Assembly: GCF_016097555.1 (NCBI RefSeq)
Contig: NC_054706.1
Location: 80,685,732-80,749,731, forward strand
Direction of reading: 5' to 3'
DNA: 64,000 bases
Origin: Gigantopelta aegis
Lineage: Eukaryota; Mollusca; Gastropoda; Neomphalida; Peltospiridae
Below, in pieces: positions 34,861-47,800 of the stretch. Both the position numbers and the translations under genes were made by a program. Position 1 is the first letter of the stretch, and each line of letters opens with the position of its first letter. The notes beneath the pieces were generated by a model that saw nothing but the letters and a program-made list of their open reading frames with translations, did no database searches and had not been told where the DNA came from.

Positions 34861-36011
34861 TCAGTCTGCTTTCCTATGTGAATGCAAATAAATGTGTTAC
34901 ATATATCTACAATACTTCCGCGTGCTGGTGTTTTGCAGTATACACGCTCAATGGCCCGAGGCTTGACAACAAACTGCCGTGGATGTTTTTCCCCGTTATT
35001 GATCTGTCGCCAAAACTCCTCCTATTCGTACAAACTAACGTGAGGCCGCGGAGCTCGTACAGGTAAACTGTAAATATTTGAAGTTGGGCCGGCTGACAAA
35101 TAAATGCGTTAAGACAACGAACCATGCTCGAGCCTGAGAGTGGAGTTCTTTGTGAGGCTAACAGACAAAGAATTGCTTGCTAAATGCTTTAAACATTTCT
35201 GAAAATACCCACACAAATCGGTTGGTTACAGTGCATTTGTCAAAGGCGAAAATCGAACGAAACCCGCTGCAAGAGCACAACGCATGCATCAGGAGTGGAA
35301 GGTGATTTTTTGAAGGCTTCCCCGAGTGCAACATCAGGGGCGACAGCAGCAGTAGGGTGATAGGAACTCAACCTTCAGCAGCAGCAACATCAACGGCGGA
35401 TCTCGAGTCAAAGGGAGTGTCATTGAACACCTAGGTCGCGGCGAGACCCGCAGTTTACAATAATCAGATGTTGGATAACGGATTAGTAACATCGTTCTTT
35501 TGTAGGACATCCGCGCGACACTGAAAATATCTTTTTAAGCACGCAGCACGTTTGTTTGAACAGGTTAAACGCATTCAGTAGCAGCCACTATAGAGACGAG
35601 GCCACTATAGAGACGGGGCGAGCTAGATAGGGTGAATGATATAATTGGACCAACAGATAGTGTTTAGTGTTATCATTGCACTGATCCTGTCAGGTCGCTC
35701 CTGGCTCACTTGAATCAACAGTTAACAAGTTCGTGGTCGCGAGCGGCACGTACGACCAGTGGGAGGAGGAAGGGTTAGCGTGGTCGCACTCGGTCAGTCG
35801 CTGTGCTAAGTCACTCAGTCTAGTTGTCTCGTATAGTTTAGTGACGACAAGCTTGTTAATACTTCCACAATCCAGTCTGATTCTGTGTTGTGATGCGGTG
35901 AGAACAATATCGCAGTGCACCCACATTCCAGACGTATCATAAATAGGTGTGCACACTTCCGTCATCACTCAGTATCTGCGAGTTTGATGTGTCACTAACT
36001 CTCTCACAAAC
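34861..36011 (+). promoter_or_regulatory. upstream region of the LPMO exon (putative promoter and 5' UTR)
   Basis: Unique sequence of more balanced base composition than the rest of the window, which suits a promoter and leader. It contains a CAGCAGCAGCAACATCAAC stretch near 35380 and a short direct repeat, CCACTATAGAGACG, near 35590-35610. No convincing TATA box or start site could be fixed, and no other protein frame is credible. The role is inferred only from its position 5' of the exon. Confidence 0.35.
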
Positions 36012-36212
36012 ATGGTCGTGCTGGCGGGGAAGGATGAGCTGTTCTGCTCGGTTTTCATTGGGTTCGTTCCTCTTTTGCTGACGTTGTTTGCACGTGCAGT
36101 GTCTGGTCATGGTCGACTGGTGGACCCTCCGTCACGATCCAGTATGTGGAGATACGGTTTTAAAACGCCGCCTAATTACGATGACAACCAACTGTACTGT
36201 GGAGGAGTTTCC
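36012..36212 (+). CDS. first coding exon of an AA15-type lytic polysaccharide monooxygenase
   Basis: 67 codons. Residues 1-32 form a signal peptide with a hydrophobic core (FIGFVPLLLTLFARAVSG). Cleavage after Gly32 exposes His33 as mature residue 1. The mature start HGRLVDPPSRSSMWRYGF then NYDDNQLYCGG is the hallmark of AA15 copper LPMOs, secreted enzymes that oxidatively cleave chitin or cellulose; the terminal His is half of the copper-binding histidine brace. The ATG at 36012 has a good context (AAC before, G after). The exon ends with a perfect GTAAGT donor at 36213 in phase 0. The second brace His and the rest of the domain would be in later exons. None was found downstream in the window. 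Family identity is strong; intactness of the gene is unknown. Confidence 0.85.
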
Positions 36213-36321
<109 letters not shown>

Positions 36322-36641
36322 CATTGTGTGTGTGTGTGTATGTGTGTGTATGTCTGTATGTTTGTATGTCCCATGACACATGATACATCTATTACACGTT
36401 AGGTCGTGTATTCAAATGAATTCATTAATTAGAAGTGTCAGAAAAATATTTGAATGAATTGTATTTATAATTTTTTTATATCTAACAATCTCTTTTATAA
36501 ATTTCAGTGTGCTTACCGTCCAAATCATTTTGTCTTATATCAATTAATAGATTTGTACACCAAAATATGTGAATCTCTTGATAATAAGAAATAATTCTGT
36601 GCTGTTTTCTGCGACATGTCCAATGAGTTTGGCACAAACTC

Positions 36642-36800
36642 CTGATTTATAAACTAGAATATTACGGTATTGCTGATTTATAAACTAGAATATTACGGTA
36701 TTGCCGGATATCTACTGATTTATAAACTAGAATATTACGGTATTGCCGGACATCTACTGATTTATAAACTAGAATATTACGATATTGCCTGACATCTACT
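36642..36800. repeat. four tandem copies of a 31-42-bp LINE segment
   Basis: CTGATTTATAAACTAGAATA recurs at 36642, 36673, 36715 and 36757. The segment corresponds to the LIYKLEYYGIAG stretch of reverse transcriptase. Confidence 0.92.
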
Positions 36801-36915
36801 TGAATGAATAAGAAATTATATATCAAACAGAACAGAAAGATTTTTTATTAATGGTTCTTTGTCCAACTATGGTAAATTAACGGCCGGAATAACCCAAGGC
36901 TCAGTACTCGGCCCA

Positions 36916-37035
36916 TTTCTCTTTTTAGTATACGTCAGTGATATTACTGATGAACTTAACTGTGTAACCAGATTATTTCTCTTTTTAGTATACGTCAGTG
37001 ATATTACTGATGAACTTAACTGTGTAACCAGATTA
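36916..37035. repeat. perfect 60-bp tandem duplication of LINE coding sequence
   Basis: TTTCTCTTTTTAGTATACGT through GTAACCAGATTA occurs twice at exactly 60 bp. This repeats 20 codons (FLFLVYVSDITDELNCVTRL) just before the catalytic FADD box without changing frame. Confidence 0.95.
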
Positions 37036-37321
37036 TTTGCAGATGATACTAGTTTAACAGCATCATCAAATGACATAACGATTATAGAATCTAACCCTAA
37101 TGAAAATTTAAAGAAACTGCTCATATGGTCAAAGCAATGGCTAGTCACTTTCAATCCTGATAAAACTCATATTACATGTATTTTCAAAAACTAACATCAA
37201 TTCACCGTCAAGTAACCAATTTGTATTTTGGTATCACCCCTATTAATATAACACAAACACATATGTATTTGGGTTTAACTTTCACAAATAATGGAAAATT
37301 AACCAATTACATTAAAATATA

Positions 37322-37685
37322 TGTTAATTAACTATGATCTCTGTTCTAAGGAAATATAAATACTCTTTGGATTGACAAATACATACAATTTATGTTAATT
37401 AACTATGATCTCTGTTCTAAGGAAATATAAATACTCTTTGGATTGACAAATACATACAATATATGTTAATTAACTATGATCTCTGTTCTAAGGAAATATA
37501 AATACTCTTTGGATTGACAAATACATACAATATATGTTAATTAACTATGATCTCTGTTCTAAGGAAATATAAATACTCTTTGGATTGACAAATACATACA
37601 ATTTGTATATGTTAATTAACTATGATCTCTGTTCTAAGGAAATATAAATACTCTTTGGATTGACAAATACATACAATTTGTATTC
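37322..37685. repeat. 71-bp tandem repeat, five units, within the LINE
   Basis: Units start TGTTAATTAACTATGATCTC and contain AAATATAAATACTCTTTGG. Spacing is 71 bp, with the last unit at 75 bp. The sequence corresponds to the reverse-transcriptase LRKYKYSLD segment. The copies are nearly identical. Confidence 0.93.
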
Positions 37686-37890
37686 GACCAGTACTTGAAT
37701 ATGCATCTGAAGTTTGGGATGGGTGCGCATTAATGAATTCTGAGAATTTAAAAAAGTTCAACTTGAAGCAGCAAGGATAATAACCAGTCTACCACTGTTT
37801 GCATCTTGAAACGTATTATATTTAGAAACAGGATTGAGTATGATGTACTATGTTCAAAATAATTAATGGTATATGGCTCTTGACTTCTTA

Positions 37891-38459
37891 GTCATCTATT
37901 TATTTGTTGTTAAGTGTTACAGTTATATTGTTATTGTTCGCAGACGAGGTGTTGTACTTAAATAAATACCATGATAGCATTTCTACATGGATAGTTATGT
38001 TTCACCGTTTAATACTCAGGTGTGTGGGTGTGGGGTTTGGGGGTTCCACGTGGTGGTGTGGGACTCGCACTGTTTTGTCGACACTGGAAAATACTCAGAC
38101 AGGAACGTCACACCAGCCGTGTTTACTGCCTTTGGTGGTAGTAGCATGGTGTAGCAACCTTCTTCTAATCGAGGTTTCTCTCTTCTTGTTTTTCCTTTTT
38201 AAAACCAATATATCATCATCGAAATTAATGTTGTATTTGGGTTGCATACATTTGAACTGCGTTTGTGACTTCTAACTTGAAAAGAAAGTATTTTCAATAT
38301 GCCAATGTGCAGACGGTCATTTTGCCAACACACTCCCTGGCAGATGTATTCGTTCACCCCTAAAATGGACTATGGGCGTGTGTGGAAGCGGGTGTGGTTA
38401 CAAAAAAAAGCACACAACAAACACTGCATAAATATAATACCCTATTGGATAGTGGCTGT
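37891..38459. other. unique segment in presumed LPMO intron
   Basis: No match to the expected second LPMO exon (a Cys-rich CGxCGD-type segment) was seen in any frame. Includes a G/T-rich stretch near 38020-38070. No other gene was recognised. Confidence 0.45.
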
Positions 38460-41400
38460 GTTCATGACACGACAGATGTAGGGTATGCTCATCATGACAT
38501 GATAGATGTAGCGTATGCTCATCATGTCATGACAGATGAAGGGTATGCTCATCATGACATGACAGATGTAGGGTATGCTCATCATGACATGACAGATGTA
38601 GGGTATGCTCATCATGTCATGACAGATGTAGGGTATGCTCATCATGTCATGACAGATGTAGGGTATACTCATCTTGATATGACAGGTGTAGGTTATGATC
38701 ATCATGATATGACAGATGTAGAGTATGCTCATCATGATATGACAGGTGTAGATTATGATCATCATGATATGTCAGATGTAGGGTATGCTCATCATGACAT
38801 TACAGATGTAGGGTATGCTCATCATGACATGACAGTGGTAGGGTATGCTCATCATGGCATGACAGATGTAGGGTATGCTCATCATGTCAGGACAGTTGTA
38901 GGGTATGCTCATCATGACATGACAAAGGTAGGGTATGCTCATCATGTCATGGCAGTTGTAGGGTATGCTCATAATGTCAGGACAGATGTAGGGTATGCTC
39001 ATCATGACACGACAGATGTGGTTATACTCATCATGACATGACAGATGTAGGGTATGCTCATCATGATGTGGCAGATGTGGGTATGCTTATCATGTCACGA
39101 TATATGTAGGGTATGCTCATCATGACACGACAAATATGGCTATACTCGTCATGATGTGGCAGATGTGGGTATGCTTATCATGTCACGACAGATGTAGGGT
39201 ATGCTCATCATGACATAACAGATGTAGGGTATGCTCATCATGACATGACAGATGTAGGTTATGATCATCATGATATGACAGATGTAGAGTATGCTCATCA
39301 TGATATGACAGGTGTAGATTATGATCATCATGATATGTCAGATGTAGGGTATGCTCATCATGACATTACAGATGTAGGGTATGCTCATCATGACATGACA
39401 GTGGTAGGGTATGCTCATCATGGCATGACAGATGTAGGGTATGCTCATCATGTCAGGACAGTTGTAGGGTATGCTCATCATGACATGACAAAGGTAGGGT
39501 ATTCTCATCATGTCATGGCAGTTGTAGGGTATGCTCATAATGTCAGGACAGATGTAGGGTATGCTCATCATGACACGACAGATGTGGCTATACTCATCAT
39601 GACATGACAGATGTAGGGTATGCTCATCATGATGTGGCAGATGTGGGTATGCTTATCATGTCACGATATATGTAGGGTATACTCATCATAACACGACAAA
39701 TATGGCTATACTCGTCATGATGTGGCAGATGTGGGTATGCTTATCATGTCACGACAGATGTAGGGTATGCTCATAATGATACGACAGATGTAGGGTATGC
39801 TCATCATGACATAACAGATGTAGGGTATGCTCATCATGACATGACAGATGTAGGGTATGCTCATAACGATATGACAGATGTAGGGTATGCTCATCATGAC
39901 ATACAGATTGGGTATGTTCATCATGACATGACAGATGTGGGTATGCTCATCATGACATGACAGATGTAGGGTATGCTCATCATGATATGACAGATGTGGG
40001 TATGTCCATCAAGACACGACAGATGTACGGCATGCTCATCATCATATGACAGATGTAGGGTATGCTCATCATGACATGACAGATGTAGGGTATGCTCATA
40101 ATGATATGACAGATGTAGCGTATGCTCATCATGACATGACAGATGTAGGGTATGTTCATTATGATATGACAGATGTTGGGTTTGCTCATCATGACATGAC
40201 ATATGTAGGGTATGCTCATAATGATATGACAGATGTAGCGTATGCTCATCATGACATGACAGATGTAGGGTATGTTCATTATGATATGACAGATGTTGGG
40301 TATGCTCATCATGACATGACATATGTAGGGTATGCTCATCATGTCACGACAGATGTAGGGTATGCTCATCATGTCAGGACAGATGTAGGGTATGCTCATC
40401 ATGACATGACAGATGTAGGGTATGCTCATCATGTCATGACAGTTGTAGAGTATGCTCATCATGGCACGACAGATGTGGGTATGCTCATCATGACATGACA
40501 GTTGTAGGGTATACTCATAATGATATGACAGATGTAGGGTATGCTAATCATGTCACGACAGATGTAGGGTATGCTCATAATGATATGACAGATGTAGGGT
40601 ATGCTCATCGTGACATGACAGATGTAGGGTATGCTCATAATGATATGACAGAAGTAGGTATGCTCATCATGACACGACAGATGTAGGGTATGCTCATAAT
40701 GATATGACAGATGTAGCGTATGCTCATCATGACATGACAGATGTAGGGTATGTTCATAATGATATGACAGATGTAGGGTATGCTCATCATGACATGACAG
40801 ATGTAGGGTATGCTCATAATGATATGACAGATGTAGGGTATGCTCATCATGACATGACAGATGTAGGGTATGCTCATCGTGACATGACAGATGTAGGGTA
40901 TGTTCATTATGATATGACAGATGTTGGGTATGCTCATCATGACATGACATATGTAGGGTATGCTCATCATGTCACGACAGATGTAGGGTATGCTCATCAT
41001 GTCAGGACAGATGTAGGTTATGCTCATCATGATATGACATATGTGGGTATGTTCATCATGACACGACAGATGTAGGATATGCTCATAATGATATGACAGA
41101 TGTAGGGTATGCTCATCATGTCAGGACAGATGTAGGTATGCTCATTATGACATGACAGATGTTGGTATGCTCATTATGACATGACAAATGTGGGTATGAT
41201 CAACATGACATGACAGATGTAGGGTATGCTCACCATGACATGACAGATGTAGGGTATGCTCATAATGATATGACAGATGTAGGGTATGCTCATAATGATA
41301 TGACAGATGTAGGGTATGCTCATAATGATATGATAGATGTAGGGTATGCTCATCATGACACGACAGATGTGGCTATACTCATCATGACATGACAGATGGT

Positions 41401-44262
41401 GGGTATGCTCATCATGATGTGGCAGATGTGGGTATGCTTATCATGTCACGATATATGTAGGGTTGCTCATCATGTCACGACAGATGTAGGGTATGCTCAT
41501 AATGATACATCAGATGTAGGGTATGCTCATCATGACATAACATATGCAGGGTATGCTCATCATGACATGACAGATGTAGGGTATGCTCATAACGATATGA
41601 CAGATGTAGGGTATGCTCATTATGACACGACAAATATGGCTATACTCATCATGATGTGGCAGATGTGGGTATGCTTATCATGTCACGACAGATGTAGGGT
41701 ATGCTCATAATGATACGACAGATGTAGGGTATGCTCATCATGACATAACAGATGTAGGGTATGCTCATCATGACATGACAGATGTAGGTTATGCTCATAA
41801 CGATATGACAGATGTAGGGTATGATCATCATGACATGCAGATGGGGGTATGTTCATCATGACATGACAGATGTGGGTATGCTCATCATGACACGACAGAT
41901 GTACGGCATGCTCATCATCATATGACAGATGTAGAGTATGCTCATCATGTCACGACAGATGTGGGTATGCTCATCATGACATGACAGTTGTAGGGTATAC
42001 TCATAATGATATGACAGATGTAGAGTATGCTAATCATGTCACGACAGATGTAGGGTATGCTCATAACGATATGACAGATGTAGGGTATGCTCATCGTGAC
42101 ATGACAGATGTAGGGTATGCTCATAATGATATGACAGATGTAGGTATGCTCATCATGACACGACAGATGTAGGGTATGCTCATAATGATATGTCAGATGT
42201 AGCGTATGCTCATCATGACATGACAGATGTAGGGTATGCTCATAATGATATGACAGATGTAGCGTATGCTCATCATGACATGACAGATGTAGGGTATGTT
42301 CATCATGACATGACAGATGTAGGGTATGCTCATAATGATATGACAGATGTAGGGTATGCTCATCATGATATGACAGATGTAGGGTATGCTCATCGTGACA
42401 TGACAGATGTAGGGTATGTTCATTATCATATGACAGATGTTGGGTATGCTCATCATGACATGACATATGTAGGGTATGCTCATCATGTCACGACAGATGT
42501 AGGGTATGCTCATCATGTCAGGACAGATGTAGGTTATGCTCATCATGATATGACATATGTGGGTATGTTCATCATGACACGACAGATGTAGGATATGCTC
42601 ATAATGATATGACAGATGTAGGGTATGCTCATCATGTCAGGACAGATGTAGGCATGCTCATTATGACATGACAGATGTTGGTATGCTCATCATGACATGA
42701 CAAATGTGGGCATGATCAACATGACATGACAGATGTAGGGTATGCTCACCATGACATGACACATGTAGGGTATGCTCATAATGATATGACAGATGTAGGG
42801 TATGCTCATAATGATATGACAGATGTAGGGTATGCTCATAATGATATGACAGATGTAGGGTATGCTCATCATGACACGACAGATGTGGCTATACTCATCA
42901 TGACATGACAGATGGTGGGTATGCTCATCATGATGTGGCAGATGTGGGTATGCTTATCATGTCACGATATATGTAGGGTTGCTCATCATGTCACGACAGA
43001 TGTAGGGTATGCTCATAATGATACATCAGATGTAGGGTATGCTCATCATGACATAACATATGTAGGGTATGCTCATTATGACATGACAGATGTAGGGTAT
43101 GCTCATAACGATATGACAGATGTAGGGTATGCTCATCATGACACGACAAATATGGCTATACTCATCATGATGTGGCAGATGTGGGTATGCTTATCATGTC
43201 ACGACAGATGTAGGGTATGCTCATAATGATACGACAGATGTAGGGTATGCTCATCATGACATAACAGATGTAGGGTATGCTCATCATGACATGACAGATG
43301 TAGGTTATGCTCATAACGATATGACAGATGTAGGGTATGCTCATCGTGACATGACAGATGTAGGGTATGCTCATAATGATATGACAGATGTAGGTATGCT
43401 CATCATGACACGACAGATGTAGGGTATGCTCATAATGATATGTCAGATGTAGCGTATGCTCATCATGACATGACAGATGTAGGGTATGCTCATAATGATA
43501 TGACAGATGTAGGGTATGCTCATCATGACATGACAGATGTAGGGTATGCTCATCGTGACATGACAGATGTAGGGTATGTTCATTATGATATGACAGATGT
43601 TGGGTATGCTCATCATGACATGACATATGTAGGGTATGCTCATCATGTCACGACAGATGTATGGTATGCTCATCATGTCAGGACAGATGTAGGTTATGCT
43701 CATCATGATATGACATATGTGGGTATGTTCATCATGACACGACAGATGTAGGATATGCTCATCATGATGTGGCAGATGTGGGTATGCTTATCATGTCACG
43801 ACAGATGTAGGGTTGCTCATCATGTCACGACAGATGTAGGGTATGCTCACAATGATACGACAGATGTAGGGTATGCTCATCATGACATAACAGATGTAGG
43901 GTATGTTCATCATGACATGACAGCTGTAGGGTATGCACATAACGATATGACAGATGTAGGGTATGCTCATCATGACATGCAGATGGGGGCATGTTCATCA
44001 TGACATGACAGATGTGGGTATGCTCATCATGACATGACAGATGTAGGGTATGCTCATCATGATATGACAGATGTGGGTATGCTCATCAAGACACGACAGA
44101 TGTACGGCATGCTCACCATGACATGACAGATTTAGGGTATGCTGATCATGACATGACAGATTTAGGGTATGCTCATCATGACATGACAGATGTGGGTAAG
44201 CTCATCATGACATGACAGATGTAGGTATGCTCACAATGACATAACAGATGTGGGTATGCTCA
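38460..44262. repeat. 30-bp satellite array (5.8 kb)
   Basis: About 190 units of GACAGATGTAGGGTATGCTC then ATCATGACAT. The unit is 10 codons long, so frames stay open for up to 219 codons on the plus strand (MTDVGYAHHD repeats) and 173 on the minus strand (MMSIPYICHV or HDEHTLHLSC repeats). Units with CATAATGATA and 29-bp units (GATGTGGGTATG) disrupt phase. Segments are re-duplicated at about 566 bp (38741 versus 39307) and 1516 bp (41396 versus 42912). There is no sign that the frames are genes. Confidence 0.96.
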
Positions 44263-44851
44263 TCACGTCTCCTGACATCGTCACTCTTTCCACTTATTCC
44301 CACGTTCAAGGCACCACAGAGACACTGCATATTTCTCTATTACTGTCCTTCACAGGATTAAAACAGTACGAGTTTTGATTGTGGTAACAGTTTTGTCATT
44401 CTGGTTTATTTGCTCTAAAACAATGACGAATATAGTAAACGAAAACACATTCACTGTCAGAATCGTCGTATCTGACCCAGCCGTCCGTGTTTCAGTTTAT
44501 TGGTAAACAAATTCAATGTTTTCATGTAATCTTAGGTATTGTGGTTAAAAGATAACTTCACGGATAGACAGTCGCTATCTGGCCTTAGCTGATTAAACAT
44601 GTTGTTACCTGCAAACCGAATTGAATTACTATCACCCGCCGTGTGTTTGCTGAACAATTACAGAACTATTTCCGTCACAAATCATTTTGTGTGCAAGCCA
44701 TATTTGCCTGGAACACGAATGTTTGAAAAATGACGGCATAGCATGACACATACATATCAATAATGGACTGTTGATAACGCAGTGTAGAAGCCTGGAACAT
44801 ACAGACATGTTCAGTGTAGCTTTATGTTCTGTCTTAAAAGAATTACTGCGC
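44263..44851. other. unique spacer between two satellites
   Basis: Non-repetitive sequence with no recognisable exon or RNA. It may belong to the LPMO intron if the gene continues. Confidence 0.45.
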
Positions 44852-47800
44852 CATTACCTACATACATTTACAATGCTTAAACACCCGTTTTAGACATACG
44901 CGCGTGTAACTGCATACAATTACAATCCTTAAACACCTGTTTATGTCTTACACACGTGTAACTACTTACATTTACAATGACTAAACACCCGTTAATGTCT
45001 TACACACGTGTAACTACATACATTTACAATGCTTAACACATGTTTGTCTTACATGCGTGTACCTACATACATTTACAATGTTTAAAAACCTGTTTATGTC
45101 GTACACGCGTGTAACTACATACATTTACAATGCTTAAACACCTGTTTTAGACTTACACGTGTGTAATTACGTGCATTTACAATGTTTAAACACCCGTTTT
45201 AGACTTACACACGTGTAACTACATACATTTACAATTATTAAACACCCGTTAATTTCTTACACACGTGTAACTACATACATTTACAATGTTTAAACACCTC
45301 TTTATGTCTTACACGCATGTAACTACATACAGTTACAATGTTTAAACACCTGTTTTTGTCTTACACCCGTGTAACTACATATTTTTCCAATGTTTAAACA
45401 CCTGTCTATGTCTTACACACGTGTAACTACATACATTTACAATGTTTAATCAATCTGTTTATGTCTTACACACGTGTGACTACATACATTTACAATGTTT
45501 AAACACCTGTTTATGTCTTACTCACGTGTAACGACATACATTTACAATGCTTAAACACCTGTTTATGTCTTACATACTTTTAACTACATACATTTACAAT
45601 GTTTAAACAGCCGTTATACACACGTGTAACTACATACATTTAAATGTTTAAACACCTGTTTGTGTTTTACACACGTGTAACTACATACATTTACAATGTT
45701 TAAACACCCGTTATACACACGTGTAACTACATACATTTACAATGTTTAAACACCTGTTTATGTCTTACACACGTATAACTACATACATTTACAATGCTTA
45801 AACACCTGTTTATGTCTTATTCACGTGTAACTACTTACATTTACAATGACTAAACACCCGTTAATGTCTTACACACGTGTAACTACATACATTTACAAAG
45901 CTTAACACATGTTTGTCTTACATGCGTGTACCTACATACATTTACAATGTTTAAAAACCTGTTTATGTCGTACACGCGTGTAACTACATACATTTACAAT
46001 GCTTAAACACCTGTTTTAGACTTACACACGTGTAATTACGTGCATTTACAATTATTAAACACCCGTTAATTTCTTACACACGTGTAACTACATACATTTA
46101 CAATGTTTAAACACCTCTTTATGTCTTACACGCATGTAACTACATACATTTACAATGTTTAAACACCTGTTTTTGTCTTACACCCGTGTAACTACATACA
46201 TTTACAATGTTTAAAAAACTGTTTATGTCTTACACACGTGTGACTACATACATTTACAATGTTTAAACACCTCTTTATGTCATACGCGCATGTAACTACA
46301 TACATTTACAATGTTTAAACACCTGTTTATGTCTTACTCACGTGTAACGACATACATTTACAATGCTTAAACACCTGTTTATGTCTTACATACTTTTAAC
46401 TACATACATTTACAATGTATAAACAGCCGTTATACACACGTGTAACTACATACATTTACAATGTTTAAACACCTGTTTGTGTTTTACACACGTGTAACTA
46501 CATACATTTACAATGTTTAAACACCCGTTATACACACGTGTAACTACATACATTTACAATGTTTAAACACCTGTTTATATCTTACACACGTGTAACTACA
46601 TACATTTACAATGTTTAAACACCCGTTATACACACGTGTAACTACATACATTTACAATGTTTAAACACCTGTTTATGTCTTACACAATTTTAACTACATA
46701 CATTTACAATGTTTCACATGTAACTACATACATTTACAATGTTTAACCACACGTTATACACACGTGTAACTGCATACATTTACAATGACTAAACACCCGT
46801 TAATGTCTTACGCACGTGTAACTACATACATTTACAACGTTTATACACCTGTTTATATCTTACACACGTGTAACTACATGCATTTACAATGTTTAACACC
46901 CGTTTATGTCTTACACACGTGTAACTACATACAATTACAATGATTAAACATCCGTTAATGTCTTACAAACGTGTAACTACATACATTTACAATGTTTAAA
47001 CACCTGTTTATGTCTTACACACGTGTAACTACATACATTTACAATGCTTAACACATGTTTCTCTTACATGCGTGTACCTACATACATTTACAATGTGTAA
47101 ACACCTCTTTATGTTTTACACGGGTGTAACTACATACATTTACAATGCTTAAACACCTGTTTATGTCTTACACACCTGTAAATACATATTTGTAAAATAT
47201 TTAAACACCCGTTTATTTCTCACACGCGTGTAACTACATACATTTACAATGTTAAAACAACCGTTTATGTCTTACACACGTGTAACAACATACATTTACA
47301 ATATTTAAACACCTGTTTGTCTTACACACGTGTAACTACATACATTTACAATGTTAAACTCATTTTTATGTCTTACACTCGTGTAACTACGTACATTTCC
47401 AATGTTTAAACACCCGTTATACACACTTATAACTACATACATTTACAATGTTTAAACACACCTGTATTCCTTACACACGTGTAACTGCATACATTTACAA
47501 AGCTTAAACACCTGTTTATGTCTTCCACACGTGTCACAACACACATTTACAATGCTTAAAAACCTGTTTATGTCGTACACGCGTGTAACTACATACATTT
47601 CCAATGCTTAAACACCTGTTTTAGACTTACACATGTGTAATTACGTGCATTTACAATGTTTAAACACCCGTTTTAGACATACGCGCGTGTAACTACATAC
47701 ATTTACAATGCTTAAACACCTCTTTATGTCTTACGCGCATGTAACTACATACATTTACAATGTTTAAACACCTGTTTTTGTCTTACATCCGTGTAACTAC

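Larger units (their letters stand above)
36500..37890 (+). mobile_element. LINE fossil: reverse transcriptase region, plus strand
   Basis: Collinear reverse-transcriptase motifs. QCAYRPNHFVLYQLIDLYTK and ICESLDNKK lie near 36507-36590, and FCAVFCDMSNEFG follows. KLTAGITQGSVLGPFLFLVY lies near 36880. The catalytic box FADDTSL lies near 37037. WSKQWLVTFNPDKT lies near 37128-37170. RPVLEYASEVWDGC lies near 37690-37730, and a tail resembles the C terminus. This is the CR1/Jockey-like pattern. In-frame stops, shifts and internal tandem duplications show it is dead. It lies in the LPMO intron in the same orientation. A frame at 36859-37194 is only a piece of it. Confidence 0.85.

Noticed and set aside
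36000-36011. Alternative upstream start for the LPMO exon
   Set aside because: No upstream in-frame ATG gives a better signal peptide; the ATG at 36012 has a good context and the expected signal-peptide length.
37904-38275. Possible second LPMO exon in the 123-codon frame
   Set aside because: No AA15 motif (Cys spacing, second brace His) and no plausible acceptor-donor pair were found.
38382-39041. 219-codon frame of decapeptide repeats as a possible secreted repeat protein
   Set aside because: It is the 30-bp satellite read in an open frame. Antisense frames are open too, phase is lost at 29-bp units, and no signal peptide or promoter is seen.
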